NCBI RefSeq assembly: GCF_000472785.1
Contig: NZ_AXAL01000013.1
Location: 1 to 64,000 of the forward strand
Length of the DNA: 64,000 nt
Direction of reading: 5' to 3'
DNA from: Mesorhizobium loti CJ3sym
Lineage (GTDB): Bacteria > Pseudomonadota > Alphaproteobacteria > Rhizobiales > Rhizobiaceae
Shown: positions 55,727-64,000 of the stretch, one piece after another
Layout of the letters: every line of letters starts with the position of its first letter
Numbering within the stretch: the first letter of the stretch is position 1
Notes under the pieces: model-generated
What the model was told of the DNA's origin: nothing
Seen by the model: the letters and a program-made list of their open reading frames with translations, nothing else
Databases searched by the model: none
Program-made: the position numbers and the translations under genes

Positions 55727-56108
55727 GCACTTACCCCCGCTGTAAGCGCTTCCCCTTATCCCTGGAAGGCAGCGCCGAAGTCACACGTGTACGCCCTGGA
55801 AATGCTGTTCTCTGAAATAGTCCGCATGCACTATGGCCAGCCTATCCGCATTGCCTCTTATGTGAGGCTGGCTAAATTAGGGTATACTAAATTAACTCGG
55901 ATGAAATCGAAAACTTACGTAAGGGACACTGACCAAGGGCCCCTTCGTTTGATAGTCGTCATATGACGACTATCTAATGGTTCGTGACAGGAGTGGCGCT
56001 TCATTCAACGGAACTGTCGATTTCAGGCAACACAACGTCTTGGCCATGGCATCGCCGGACAAACGCCCTATATCAACGGTTGCAGGTAATTTTCATGGGA
56101 ATAAGCAG
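55727..56108. other. Divergent regulatory region between autotransporter and small secreted protein
   Basis: This 382-bp region is AT-richer than its surroundings. It contains the 24-bp palindrome at 55951-55974, an inverted repeat GCCAGCCT/AGGCTGGC (about 55833-55869) and AT-rich stretches (55872-55900) suited to promoters. No gene is convincing here, though a frame from 55977 is continuous with the gene at 56109. Confidence 0.55.
55951..55974. promoter_or_regulatory. Perfect 24-bp palindrome upstream of autotransporter
   Basis: The half-site GATAGTCGTCAT (55951-55962) is followed by its exact complement to 55974. It lies 225 bp from the autotransporter start and 135 bp from the start at 56109, so it could control one or both as a dimeric regulator site. 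Regulator unknown. Confidence 0.65.
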
Positions 56109-56417
56109 ATGCCAGCAGCTGCAGGATCGACGATTTTCGCATCGGCAGTGCTGGCCGCGGTGGCTCTGGCGGGCTTGGCTTCGCCCGCCTCCGCACAGAT
56201 AACCATCCCCTCGACCAACGGCAGGGTTCAGGTTCAGCAGAACGACCTGCAGACCCTACAGAACCGGGTGCAGCGGCAGCAATTTCAGCAGCAGCAACAG
56301 CAGTATCGTGCGCAGGACCGCGTGATCGTCCAGCAGCCTGCGCCGGTCGTGCCGCAGGTCAGGCCAAGCTGCCAGACACAGATAATCGGCAGCACCGCCG
56401 TGAGCACTTGCCGCTGA
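56109..56417 (+). CDS. Small secreted Gln-rich protein
   Basis: This 102-residue protein has a signal peptide (FASAVLAAVALAGLASPASA, cleaved near residue 28). The mature part is dominated by Gln (VQRQQFQQQQQQY), and two Cys near the end (SCQTQI...STCR) may form a disulfide. Function unknown. GGGAATAAG precedes ATG 56109; an upstream frame to 55977 would bury the signal peptide and is less likely. Confidence 0.65.
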   Translation: MPAAAGSTIFASAVLAAVALAGLASPASAQITIPSTNGRVQVQQNDLQTLQNRVQRQQFQQQQQQYRAQDRVIVQQPAPVVPQVRPSCQTQIIGSTAVSTCR

Positions 56418-56541
56418 CAGGCGAGCACTCTTTTATTTAGCCGACTTACATGGTAGGCGCCTTCAGGTGTCGTTGCGGCAGTTTTGCCTTGCAACGGTGC
56501 CGGATCACGTTATGGGGCATTTGAGCGACTGGATTTGATCG

Positions 56542-57018
56542 ATGGCAGCCACCAGGAAAAAGGCAGTGCGCAAGGCCAAGAAAGGCGAGCGGATCCGCCA
56601 GGTCGCGGCTATCCCCTTCCGGCGGAACGCGCTTGGCGACATCGAGGTTATGCTGGTCACATCCAGGACGACACAGCGCTTCATCGTCCCCAAGGGATGG
56701 CCGATGAAGGGCAAAAGCGGCCGCAAGGCAGCCACCATCGAGGCGATGGAAGAAGCCGGCGTGCTCGGCAAGACGTTGAAGGACCCGGCGGGCACCTATT
56801 CCTACTGGAAACGGCTGGCCAACAACTTCATTCGTGTCGACGTCATCGTCTATCTGCTTGAGGTCACCGAGGAACTGGCCAAATGGCAGGAAGCCAAGCG
56901 GCGGCAGCGGGCCTGGCTGGCGCCGGCCGACGCGGCGATGCTGATCGACGAGCCTGACCTCTCGACCCTGGTGGCGACCCTGACGATCCCCCGGCCAGCA
57001 CCGATTGACCCCGCCTGA
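56542..57018 (+). CDS. Nudix hydrolase with altered Nudix box
   Basis: This 158-residue protein has a Nudix domain with box PKGWPMKGKSGRKAATIEAM followed by EEAGV. The core EAMEEAG is kept, but the first Glu of GX5E is Lys and the Arg of REUXEE is Ile. It resembles the DIPP-like branch with the PKGWP motif that acts on diphosphoinositol polyphosphates or dinucleotides. Its N-terminus is Lys-rich. Catalytic activity is probable but not certain given the changes. Confidence 0.85.
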   Translation: MAATRKKAVRKAKKGERIRQVAAIPFRRNALGDIEVMLVTSRTTQRFIVPKGWPMKGKSGRKAATIEAMEEAGVLGKTLKDPAGTYSYWKRLANNFIRVDVIVYLLEVTEELAKWQEAKRRQRAWLAPADAAMLIDEPDLSTLVATLTIPRPAPIDPA

Positions 57019-57082
57019 GGCAGGAGCACCCGCCCTTGTCGCCATCTTCAGGAAAAGGCCGCAGCGGCGTGCCGGTATGGGT

Positions 57083-57336
57083 TCACAGCCATTCGCGCGG
57101 CAGCGGCCCCTGTTGCGCTCGCTCTGCTGCGACTGTTCCCAGGCATGCGCAAGAATGCCGACCGACCGCGACAGCACGAAAAGCCCGCGTGTCAGCGGCG
57201 GCGGAAAGCCGAGCTCGCCATAGATGACGGCGGTGACGCCATCGATGTTGAGCGGAATCTTTTTGCCCTTGCGCCGCGCCACATCAGCCTCGGCGATGCC
57301 GGCAAAGCGTCCATTGACGACCCTGTTACCGATCAT
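57083..57336 (-). pseudogene. C-terminal fragment of a citryl-CoA lyase/citrate synthase-like gene
   Basis: From an ATG at 57336 the frame encodes AEADVARRKGKKIPLNIDGV, then ELGFPPPLTRGLFVLSRSVG and ILAHAWEQSQQSERNRG, which match the C-terminal region of citrate synthase/citryl-CoA lyase proteins. About one base is missing near 57107; the other frame continues PLPREWL to a stop at 57083. Most of the protein, including the N-terminal domain, is absent. The fragment abuts the IclR fragment head to head. Confidence 0.7.
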
Positions 57337-57790
57337 GCGCGATCTTTCAGAGCGTAGCTGGGAGAGCGTTGCCTTCTACTTCCGCTCAGGCGACGTCCGC
57401 ACCTGTCTCTACCGTGTCGAATCCAAGCATCCGATCCGCTACACCATCCGCGAAGGCGACGTGTTGCCTTTGCTGGCCGGCTCGGGCGGACGCGTGCTTG
57501 CAGCGTTTTCCGGTCAGCCGGGCGAACCCTACGAGACCATCCGCGGAACCTTCAATTGCCTCGCCGTCGGCGACCGCGACCCCGAGACGGCGGGCATATC
57601 GGTGCCGGTGTTCGGACCGGGGCGCGTCCTCATCGGCGCGTTGACACTGGCTGGCCCGAGCACGCGCGTCGACGCCGCCTTCCTTCAGCGCATGAAACGT
57701 CCGCTGCTCGAGGCGGCGGCTCGTGCCACGCGTGCCTTCGGCGAGGACGCCTCGATGCTGGAACAGGCAAGTCTCGCGGCGCAGCCCTGA
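57335..57790 (+). pseudogene. IclR-family regulator, C-terminal effector domain only
   Basis: This 151-residue frame matches the IclR effector domain: WESVAFYFRSGDVRTCLYRV, HPIRYTIREGDVLPLLAGSG, GRVLAAFSG and GISVPVFGPG. The N-terminal winged helix is missing. The homology begins within a few codons of the ATG at 57335, exactly where the opposite-strand lyase fragment begins, so both genes lost their 5' ends in one event. The fragment might still be made but cannot bind DNA as IclR proteins do. Confidence 0.75.
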
Positions 57791-58016
57791 TGGCCCAATA
57801 CAATCTGATGCAACTTAAAGTAGTTAAGTAACGCTGGGTAATATTCGACTGCCATCTGCAAGAATCGTCTCGACAAATAGTGTCGGTCTTTAATCGCTGT
57901 TAAGTCCCGCGTGATACCGGCTTGTTGTCGCCAACCGTGCGACATGAGGGACGAACATAGTCTCAACCGGCGCATGAAACAGCCGGACAGACAGCTGACA
58001 GGATCATGGCACGTCC

Positions 58017-60518
58017 GTGAATTCGAAGAAGCCGTCATCGATGGACTCCAGCCCCCGTCTTCTCGGGCTCGTCTGGCCGTTCATTGCCGTCGTCCTCATC
58101 CAGGCGCTGGTCGCCAGCCTCAGCCTCTACACCCTTTCAGCGGTTCGTGCCTATGTCGGCGGCGAAAGTCAGTGGTCCAAGGGGCAAAAGCACGCCATCT
58201 ATTTTCTCAGCCTCTATGCCGACACCGGCAGCGAGGAGTTCTTCAGCGAATATCGCGCTGCGATCGCCGTCCCGCTGGCCGATCGTGCGGCTCGCCTCGC
58301 GCTCGAGCAGCCCGCTCCCGACATCAAGGCGGCGCGCGCCGGTTTCCTGGGGGGTGAAAATCATGCCGACGACGTCGCCGGGCTGATTTGGCTGTTCCAG
58401 AACTTCCGCGGCTTCAGCTACCTCGATGCTGCTGTCCGTCACTGGACGGCCGCCGACCCCCTGATCCTCGCCATCCAGCACCTCGGCGACACCATGCATG
58501 AGGCGCTGGCCAAGGGGCCGGCATCGGCGGCCCGGATCAGTGTCTGGAAGGCGGAGATCCATCAGCTTGATCGTCAGATCGGCCCCCTTTCCAAGGCATT
58601 CTCGGACAGCCTCGGCGAGGGATCGCGCTTCATCAAGACGTTGCTCACATCAGCCAATCTCATCACCGCTGCCTTGTTGATCCTGCTTGCCGTGTGGCGC
58701 ACGCGTAAGCTCCTGGCGCAGCGCCAGGCCTTCCAGCTGGCTCTCAATGCCGAGCGCGAGCGCGCCCAGATCACCCTGGCTTCGATCGGCCAGGCCGTCA
58801 TCAGCACTGGCCGTGACGGGCGGCTGGACTACATGAACGCGGTTGCCGAGAAACTCCTGGCCTGCTCGGTCGGCACTGCCAGGGGCAAGCCGATCGCATC
58901 GCTGTTTCGCCTCGTCGACAAGGACACCAGCGTTGAAGAATCGCAGCTAGTCGAGCGTCTCCTGGCCGGCGAACCGCGCCGTTCCAGCGCCCGCCCGCAA
59001 CTGCTGCAGCGACCGGACGGCTCTGTTGTTCCCGTCGCGCTGACCGGCGCACCGCTGCTCGTTTCCGGCGAGGTCGTCGGCGCGGTGCTCGCCTTCCACG
59101 ACATGACGCGCGAAGAGGACTATATCGAGCGGCTTTCGTGGCAGGCGTCGCATGACGCATTGACCGGGCTCGCCAACCGGCGCGATTTCGAAAGCCAGTT
59201 GGAAAGGACGATCGTCGAACTGCAGGACCAGCCCCGGCAGCACGCCTTGATGTATCTCGACCTCGACCAGTTCAAGCTGGTCAACGATACCTGCGGCCAT
59301 GCCGCGGGCGACGAGTTGCTGCGCCAGATTTCCGCGCTGCTGACCACCGAATTGCGACCGGGGGACGTGCTGGCCCGGCTGGGCGGCGACGAGTTCGGCG
59401 TGCTGCTCGTGGACAGTGACTGCGAAACCGCCGCCGACACCGCCGAACGGTTGCGCGCGGCCGTGCAGGATCTGCATTTCGCCTGGGATAACAGGCCCTT
59501 CAACACCAGCGTCAGCATCGGCATGGTGCAGATCGCCAATGCACAGGTCACGATCGAGGAAGCGCTGCGGGCCGCCGATGTCGCCTGCTACATGGCCAAG
59601 GAAAAGGGCCGCAACCGTGTCCAGGTCCACAGCGACGGTGACATGGCCTTGCGTGAGCGCTTCGGCGAGATGGCCTGGGTGCAGCGCCTGCACGCCGCGC
59701 TCGATCAAAATCGCTTCAGGCTTCATGCCCAGGAAATCTGGCCTCTCAACGACGATGTCGCCGACGCCGGCGCACATATCGAAATCCTGCTGCGTCTGAC
59801 CGACGAAGACGGCAGCTTCGTCACCCCGCAGAGCTTCATTCCAGCGGCCGAGCGCTATGGCCTGATGCCGCTGATCGACCGCTGGGTGGTGCGCAACACG
59901 TTCCGCATCCTGGCCGCACGGCAAGCGGATCCAGGCATGGCGCCGATCGGCACATGCGCCATCAACCTTTCCGGCGCGACTTTCGGCGACGAGACCTTTC
60001 TCGGCTTCCTTTGCGAGCAATTCCTTGTGCACCGCATTTCGCCTGCCATGATCTGCCTGGAGATTACCGAAACCAGCGCCATTGCCAATCTCACCAATGC
60101 CATTCGCTTCATTGACGATCTGCGCAGCCTGGGCTGCCGTTTCGCGCTCGACGATTTCGGCTCCGGCATGTCGTCCTTCGCCTATCTCAAGCACCTGCCG
60201 GTCGACTATCTCAAGATCGACGGCAGCTTCGTCAAGGACATGGTGGAGGATCGCATCGACCGCGCCATGGTCGAGATGATCCACCATATCGGCAAGGTCA
60301 TGGGCAAGCGCACCATCGCCGAGTTCGTCGAAAGCGACGGCATCATCGCCGCCCTGAAGACGATCGGCGTCGACTATGCCCAGGGCTATGGGATCGCCAG
60401 ACCGAAGCCGTTCGATGCGTCGACGGTGCTGCTCGGCCCGTGCGCTAAATCGGCGACCAAGGACACCACCGATCCATGGGGCGATCTGGCACGAACGCTG
60501 CGCCGCAAGGCGGGCTGA
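58017..60518 (+). CDS. Membrane-bound PAS-GGDEF-EAL cyclic-di-GMP protein
   Basis: This 833-residue protein has an N-terminal membrane helix (about 15-40), a roughly 170-residue periplasmic sensor, and a second helix (about 205-225). A PAS domain (about 250-360), GGDEF (RLGGDEFGVLL, intact) and EAL follow (HIEILLRL as the EAL position, DDFGSGMSSFAYL, KIDGSFV, IAEFVE). Both synthesis and hydrolysis of c-di-GMP are possible. The I-site RxxD before GGDEF appears as RPGD. A GTG at 58017 is used; ATG at 58041 is an alternative. Confidence 0.93.
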   Translation: MNSKKPSSMDSSPRLLGLVWPFIAVVLIQALVASLSLYTLSAVRAYVGGESQWSKGQKHAIYFLSLYADTGSEEFFSEYRAAIAVPLADRAARLALEQPAPDIKAARAGFLGGENHADDVAGLIWLFQNFRGFSYLDAAVRHWTAADPLILAIQHLGDTMHEALAKGPASAARISVWKAEIHQLDRQIGPLSKAFSDSLGEGSRFIKTLLTSANLITAALLILLAVWRTRKLLAQRQAFQLALNAERERAQITLASIGQAVISTGRDGRLDYMNAVAEKLLACSVGTARGKPIASLFRLVDKDTSVEESQLVERLLAGEPRRSSARPQLLQRPDGSVVPVALTGAPLLVSGEVVGAVLAFHDMTREEDYIERLSWQASHDALTGLANRRDFESQLERTIVELQDQPRQHALMYLDLDQFKLVNDTCGHAAGDELLRQISALLTTELRPGDVLARLGGDEFGVLLVDSDCETAADTAERLRAAVQDLHFAWDNRPFNTSVSIGMVQIANAQVTIEEALRAADVACYMAKEKGRNRVQVHSDGDMALRERFGEMAWVQRLHAALDQNRFRLHAQEIWPLNDDVADAGAHIEILLRLTDEDGSFVTPQSFIPAAERYGLMPLIDRWVVRNTFRILAARQADPGMAPIGTCAINLSGATFGDETFLGFLCEQFLVHRISPAMICLEITETSAIANLTNAIRFIDDLRSLGCRFALDDFGSGMSSFAYLKHLPVDYLKIDGSFVKDMVEDRIDRAMVEMIHHIGKVMGKRTIAEFVESDGIIAALKTIGVDYAQGYGIARPKPFDASTVLLGPCAKSATKDTTDPWGDLARTLRRKAG

Positions 60519-60521
60519 AGC

Positions 60522-61622
60522 TCAGTTCAGCTTGACCAGAACCACCCGGCGGTTCTTGGCACGGCCGGTTTCGTCATCATTGCTGGCGACAGGCGCCATC
60601 ATGCCGGCGCCGGCCGCGGTCAGCCGCTTGCCGTCGATGCCATATTTCGACACCAGCGCTTTCTTGACCGCTTGCGCACGCCGCGACGACAGATCGAGAT
60701 TATAGTCGAAGGCGCCCTGATTGTCGGTGTGACCGACGACGATCACCGCCATGTCGGGTTCGTTTGCCAGAAGCGTCGAAATCTCCTTGAGCGTCGGTTC
60801 CGATTCCGGCTTGATGACCGCCTTGTCGGTATCGAAGAAGATGCCGTAGAGTGAAATGCTGCCGGTGGCGGAAATCGAATCCGCCATCTTGGCGGCCTCG
60901 ACGACCACCATCTTCTTGTCGCGCGCCTTGGGTTCCAGCACCTGGACGACGGCGACGGTGCGGCCGTTGAGCGCCTTGCAGTAGAGATCGTCGGTCAGCG
61001 AATAGGTCTGCACGGTGACATAGGCATCGCCGCCATCCTGCGGCACCTTGGCCGCGAAATAGCGCTGGTCGTTGATGCCGGTGGCCAGCGCGCAGGCGCC
61101 GTTGGAGAAGGCTGCATCCTTGATATCGCTCTCGTGGAAGGAATACATCGTCAGGCTCATGTCGCCACCGCCACCGCTCGACGAACGGTCAGCAGCGCCG
61201 CCGCACTCCTCCTTCTTGCATTCGAACAGCACTTCGCCGCCGGCCGCCTTGATCACATCCTGATAATTGCGCAGCACCTCGAGCGGCGAGCGCTCGGCCG
61301 GCAGCACATAGGCGATGCGGGTCAAGGCGCCCTCGACCTCGGCCTTCTTGTCGGGCGCGAAGACGCGGTTGTTCATCGCATCATGCGCGTCCGGGTCGGC
61401 ACTTGGCTTCAAGGGCGACAGCGGTACGCTGAAATCGGTGAAGGCAAGCTTCTGGTAGGAGACGATGAAGGAGCCTTCATAGCGCTTTGCCAGCTGGTTG
61501 TCGGCGGCGCCGTCGATATCGGCGGTCGGCACCGTCGCGTCGGCTGCGGCAAGCCGCATCGTCAGCATGAGCACCAGCCCTGCCCAGAAGAATTTCATGA
61601 CTGTCGTCTTGAATGCATGCAT
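60522..61622 (-). CDS. OmpA-family protein with DUF4892-like N-terminal domain
   Basis: This 366-residue envelope protein has a signal peptide (about residues 1-27) and a middle domain with Cys pairs (FECKKEECGG) and a Gly/Ser-rich loop. The C-terminal OmpA peptidoglycan-binding domain (about 255-366) shows IFFDTDKAVIKPES, VVGHTDNQG, DLSSRRAQAV and KNRRVVLV. It likely links the outer membrane to murein. GAGGGGGATG precedes the ATG at 61622. It is convergent with the GGDEF/EAL gene. Confidence 0.88.
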   Translation of the reverse strand: MHAFKTTVMKFFWAGLVLMLTMRLAAADATVPTADIDGAADNQLAKRYEGSFIVSYQKLAFTDFSVPLSPLKPSADPDAHDAMNNRVFAPDKKAEVEGALTRIAYVLPAERSPLEVLRNYQDVIKAAGGEVLFECKKEECGGAADRSSSGGGGDMSLTMYSFHESDIKDAAFSNGACALATGINDQRYFAAKVPQDGGDAYVTVQTYSLTDDLYCKALNGRTVAVVQVLEPKARDKKMVVVEAAKMADSISATGSISLYGIFFDTDKAVIKPESEPTLKEISTLLANEPDMAVIVVGHTDNQGAFDYNLDLSSRRAQAVKKALVSKYGIDGKRLTAAGAGMMAPVASNDDETGRAKNRRVVLVKLN

Positions 61623-61685
61623 CGATCATCCCCCTCGCTTGATGATCGATGCTTAGCAGAGCGGGTATGTCCAGTCGATGACGCC

Positions 61686-62225
61686 TCAGGGGCGCCGCTC
61701 GAGCAGGACAGTCGGGGCATCGTGGTAAGTGGTCCGCATCACTTCGCGGTAGCCGACCTTGCCAGCGACATTCAACGATGCGGTGTTCTCCGGATCGATG
61801 ATGCAGACGGTTTTCTCGCGCCCGAATATCTCTTCGCCCCAGGCGAGCACCCGGCCGACGACCTCGGTGGCGAGGCCTGCCCCATGCACGGCCGGCGCCA
61901 GCGCCCAGCCGGCTTCGGGAATGCCTTCGATCGACGGCTCGATATCACGCTTCAGATCGTGAAACCCGGCCTCGCCGACGAAGCGGCCCGTCGCCTTCTC
62001 CTCGATGGCCCAGAAACCGTAGCCCAGCAGCGACCACAGGCCGGCGTGCCGCAGGAAACGCATCCAGCTTTCCTCACGCGTGCGCGGCTTGCCACCGATG
62101 AAGCGGGTGACGGTCGGGTCGGCCCACATGGCGGCATAGGCGTCGAAATCCTCCAGCCGGTGCGCCCGCAGGATAGTCCGCTTCGTCTCGATGACGGGGG
62201 CGACAGTCGCTTGCGAATTGTTCAT
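61686..62225 (-). CDS. GNAT-family acetyltransferase (RimJ/RimL-like)
   Basis: This 179-residue protein has the RimJ/RimL pattern: ETKRTILRAHRLEDFDAYAA, TRFIGGKPRTREESW, EAGWALAPAVHGAGLATEVV (acetyl-CoA site) and ENTASLNVAGKVGYREV. Substrate unknown. The start at 62225 gives GAGGCAAATCCC upstream. It is 63 bp upstream of the OmpA-like gene on the same strand. Confidence 0.88.
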   Translation of the reverse strand: MNNSQATVAPVIETKRTILRAHRLEDFDAYAAMWADPTVTRFIGGKPRTREESWMRFLRHAGLWSLLGYGFWAIEEKATGRFVGEAGFHDLKRDIEPSIEGIPEAGWALAPAVHGAGLATEVVGRVLAWGEEIFGREKTVCIIDPENTASLNVAGKVGYREVMRTTYHDAPTVLLERRP

Positions 62226-62435
62226 GGGATTTGCCTCGCTGATGGTGTCCGCGCTTAGCAAATCGGCCCGGCGGTGCAAGGGCCAGCAGAAGACGCGCCA
62301 TCATCCAGGGAGGCGATACTCATGCCCGCTATGAGAATTCTGGTCGACGGTGCTATTTTTCCGGCAGGCTGATTCAGCACATTTGCGACGCGACCTCCTC
62401 AACGCGGGCTGGTGCTCAAACCCAAGGGAAAAACC

Positions 62436-62891
62436 ATGGACACGACCGATCTTGTGCTTGCCATTGTCCATCATCTGCTGGTGTTTTCCCTGGCAGGGAT
62501 CATCGGCGCCGAATTCGTACTGATCCGCAGCGACCTGCCCGCCGCAACGCTCAAGCGGCTCGCCGGCATCGACCGTCACTATGGCATCATTGCCGCGCTC
62601 ATCATCATCGTCGGCATCGGCCGTGTCGTCTGGGGCCTCAAGGGCTGGGAATTCTACGTCCACAACTGGGTGTTCTGGGGAAAGATGGCGGCGTTTGGCA
62701 TTGTCGGGCTCCTGTCGATCATCCCGACCGTGCGCTTCATTTCCTGGAACCGGCAGGCCAGAGCCAATCCCGCCTACACCGTGCCGGCGAGCGAACTGGC
62801 CTCGGTGAAGACCTATATCCGCGCCGAGGCCTTCGTCTTCCTGCTGATCCCGGTCTTCGCGGCGGCGATGGCGCGCGGTTACGGCTATTGA
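62436..62891 (+). CDS. DUF2214 family membrane protein
   Basis: This 151-residue protein has four membrane helices (LVLAIVHHLLVFSLAGIIG, GIIAALIIIVGIGRVVWG, WGKMAAFGIVGLLSI and AEAFVFLLIPVFAAAMA). The HH pair in the first helix and RVVWGLKGWEFY are typical of DUF2214. Function unknown. Start chosen at 62436 after AAGGGAAAAACC. Its 3' end overlaps the nth gene by 7 bp. Confidence 0.85.
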   Translation: MDTTDLVLAIVHHLLVFSLAGIIGAEFVLIRSDLPAATLKRLAGIDRHYGIIAALIIIVGIGRVVWGLKGWEFYVHNWVFWGKMAAFGIVGLLSIIPTVRFISWNRQARANPAYTVPASELASVKTYIRAEAFVFLLIPVFAAAMARGYGY

Positions 62892-63691
62892 CCGTCAGCG
62901 GCGGACGTCTCTAGCGGAGCGATCGGCACCAGGGGCGCTGGAATGCTGGTCGTCTTCTCCTGCGCCTTGCAGATGTCGGCGATGACGCAGGCCGGGCAGT
63001 CCGGCTTGCGCGCCTTGCAGACATAGCGGCCATGCAGGATCAGCCAGTGATGCGCATGGCGCATATATTCGTCCGGGATGATCTTCAGCAGCCCCTGCTC
63101 GACCTGTTCAGGCGTCTTTCCGGGCGCCAGGCCGAGCCGGTTGCCGATGCGGAAAATATGCGTGTCGACCGCCATCGTGTGCTGGCCGAAGGCCATGTTG
63201 AGCACGACATTGGCTGTCTTGCGCCCGACGCCCGGCAGCTTGACCAACTCGTCGCGGTCATCAGGCACCTCGCCGCCATGGTCGCGGATCAGCGCCTCGG
63301 ACAATGCGACGACATTCTTGGCCTTGTTGCGCCACAGCCCAATGGTCCTGATATAGTCGCCGACCTTGGCCTCACCCAGCGCCAGCATTTTCTGCGGCGT
63401 ATCGGCAACCTTGAACAGCGCCCGCGTTGCCTTGTTGACGCCGGCGTCGGTTGCTTGCGCCGAAAGCACCACCGCAACCAGCAGGGTGAAGGCGTTGACA
63501 TGTTCGAGTTCGCCCTTCGGCTCCGGCCGCTGCACGGAAAAGCGCCGGAAAATCTCATGCACTTCGGCCGTGCTGTAGCGCGAAGTTCGCCGCACCGGCC
63601 GTGGGCGCGGCTTGGCATTCGAACCATCGCGCCGTCCGGGCAACGGTTCATTTTTGGGCATGGAAGAATCTTTGGACTTGGGGCTCGCCAT
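62885..63691 (-). CDS. nth: Endonuclease III
   Basis: This 268-residue DNA glycosylase/AP lyase removes oxidised pyrimidines. It shows the helix-hairpin-helix LPGVGRKTANVVL, catalytic Asp in AVDTHIFRI and a complete iron-sulfur motif (C-x6-C-x2-C-x5-C, in CKARKPDCPAC). A 40-residue basic N-terminal extension is present. The start at 63691 follows AGGAGGGAA. Confidence 0.96.
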   Translation of the reverse strand: MASPKSKDSSMPKNEPLPGRRDGSNAKPRPRPVRRTSRYSTAEVHEIFRRFSVQRPEPKGELEHVNAFTLLVAVVLSAQATDAGVNKATRALFKVADTPQKMLALGEAKVGDYIRTIGLWRNKAKNVVALSEALIRDHGGEVPDDRDELVKLPGVGRKTANVVLNMAFGQHTMAVDTHIFRIGNRLGLAPGKTPEQVEQGLLKIIPDEYMRHAHHWLILHGRYVCKARKPDCPACVIADICKAQEKTTSIPAPLVPIAPLETSAADGQ

Positions 63692-63705
63692 TTCCCTCCT
63701 ATAAT
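63678..63705 (+). promoter_or_regulatory. Candidate promoter of DUF2244 gene
   Basis: TATAAT at 63700-63705 with TTGGGG at 63678-63683 (16 bp apart). The ATG at 63714 is only eight bases downstream of the -10, with no RBS in between, so transcription would begin almost at the start codon (leaderless mRNA). It overlaps the divergent nth RBS region. Confidence 0.5.
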
Positions 63706-63713
63706 ATCCCGTC

Positions 63714-64000
63714 ATGAGCGACACAAACGCCTCGTTTAAGGCTGACGAGCCCTTCTTTCACGCATTGCTGACCCCGCACCGGTCGCTGGGCAGGACAGGC
63801 TTCCTGATCCTGATGGGCGCGCTGCTGTTCGGCTGGCTGGTCACCGGCGCGTTTTTCCTGTCGCGCGGCGCCTGGCCGGTGTTCGGCTTCTTCGGGCTTG
63901 ACGTTGTCGCCGTCTATATCGCCTTCCGTTCCAACTACCGCGCCGCCCGCGCCCGCGAGGAGGTGTCGGTCTCGCGCACCAGCCTCGACATCCGCAAGAC
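63714..64000 (+). CDS. DUF2244 domain protein (partial at window edge)
   Basis: The first 95 codons are visible and run open to the end of the window. They encode a polar N-terminus, two membrane helices (FLILMGALLFGWLVTGAFF and VFGFFGLDVVAVYIAF) and the start of a cytoplasmic domain (ARAREEVSVSRTSLDIRK). This matches DUF2244, common in Rhizobiales and of unknown function. It is divergent from nth with only 22 bp between starts. Confidence 0.85.
   Translation, partial: MSDTNASFKADEPFFHALLTPHRSLGRTGFLILMGALLFGWLVTGAFFLSRGAWPVFGFFGLDVVAVYIAFRSNYRAARAREEVSVSRTSLDIRK

Overview
The window looks like a chromosomal stretch of an alphaproteobacterium of the Rhizobiales, most likely Mesorhizobium or a close relative. 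The grounds are high GC with strong G/C at third positions, rhizobial families (DUF982, DUF992, IalB, ThuA, DUF6894) and a heterotetrameric sarcosine oxidase operon. This is inferred from gene content; no database was searched.

Layout: (1) 1-0.3 kb, the 3' end of an IS481 transposase. (2) 0.3-8.1 kb (minus), sarcosine oxidase soxB-[membrane protein]-soxD-soxA-soxG, then a small protein, thuA and a ThuB-like oxidoreductase. (3) 8.3-14.4 kb (plus), YrdB-like protein, a frameshifted SDR, SET protein, ribosomal protein S21, TPR lipoprotein, two DUF992 proteins (one frameshifted) and an MFS exporter. (4) 14.4-22.7 kb (minus), a kdp operon: a 26-aa micro-ORF, kdpF, kdpA, a 71-aa membrane protein, kdpB, kdpC, then kdpDE. 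(5) 23-25.7 kb, small stress and regulatory genes. (6) 25.7-29 kb, an AT-richer glycosyltransferase patch ending at tRNA-Ser(GGA). (7) 29.4-31.3 kb, membrane proteins and msrA. (8) 31.3-42.7 kb, a nucleoside uptake and salvage cluster: BMP binding protein, ABC ATPase and two permeases, cdd, purine nucleoside phosphorylase, deoA, and opposite them upp and add. GNAT, anti-sigma-like and slyX genes are interposed. (9) 42.8-46.8 kb, ubiE, ubiB and a coaBC that carries an extra N-terminal ribbon-helix-helix antitoxin domain. (10) 46.9-55.7 kb (minus), a 2746-residue glycine-repeat autotransporter followed by an IalB-family gene. (11) 56-64 kb, Nudix hydrolase, a deletion scar joining two gene fragments, a GGDEF/EAL protein, an OmpA-like protein, GNAT, DUF2214, nth and a partial DUF2244 gene.

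Three observations stand out. First, CoaBC is fused in frame to a FitA-like antitoxin domain, and a perfect 26-bp palindrome lies just upstream, which suggests CoA synthesis has come under a captured TA-type autoregulatory switch. Second, two unrelated operon junctions (thuA/oxidoreductase and cdd/pnp) each consist of four tandem units of about 17 bp. Every unit carries an overlapping stop/start (TGATG or ATGA), so tiny ORFs bridge the two genes like a reinitiation relay. Third, the kdp operon carries two extra small membrane proteins besides KdpF.

Several genes carry apparent frameshifts (SDR, the second DUF992 gene, a GT39-type gene at a T7 slippery heptamer, a citryl-CoA lyase-like remnant). 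They may be true decay, recoding or sequencing errors; the sequence alone cannot decide.
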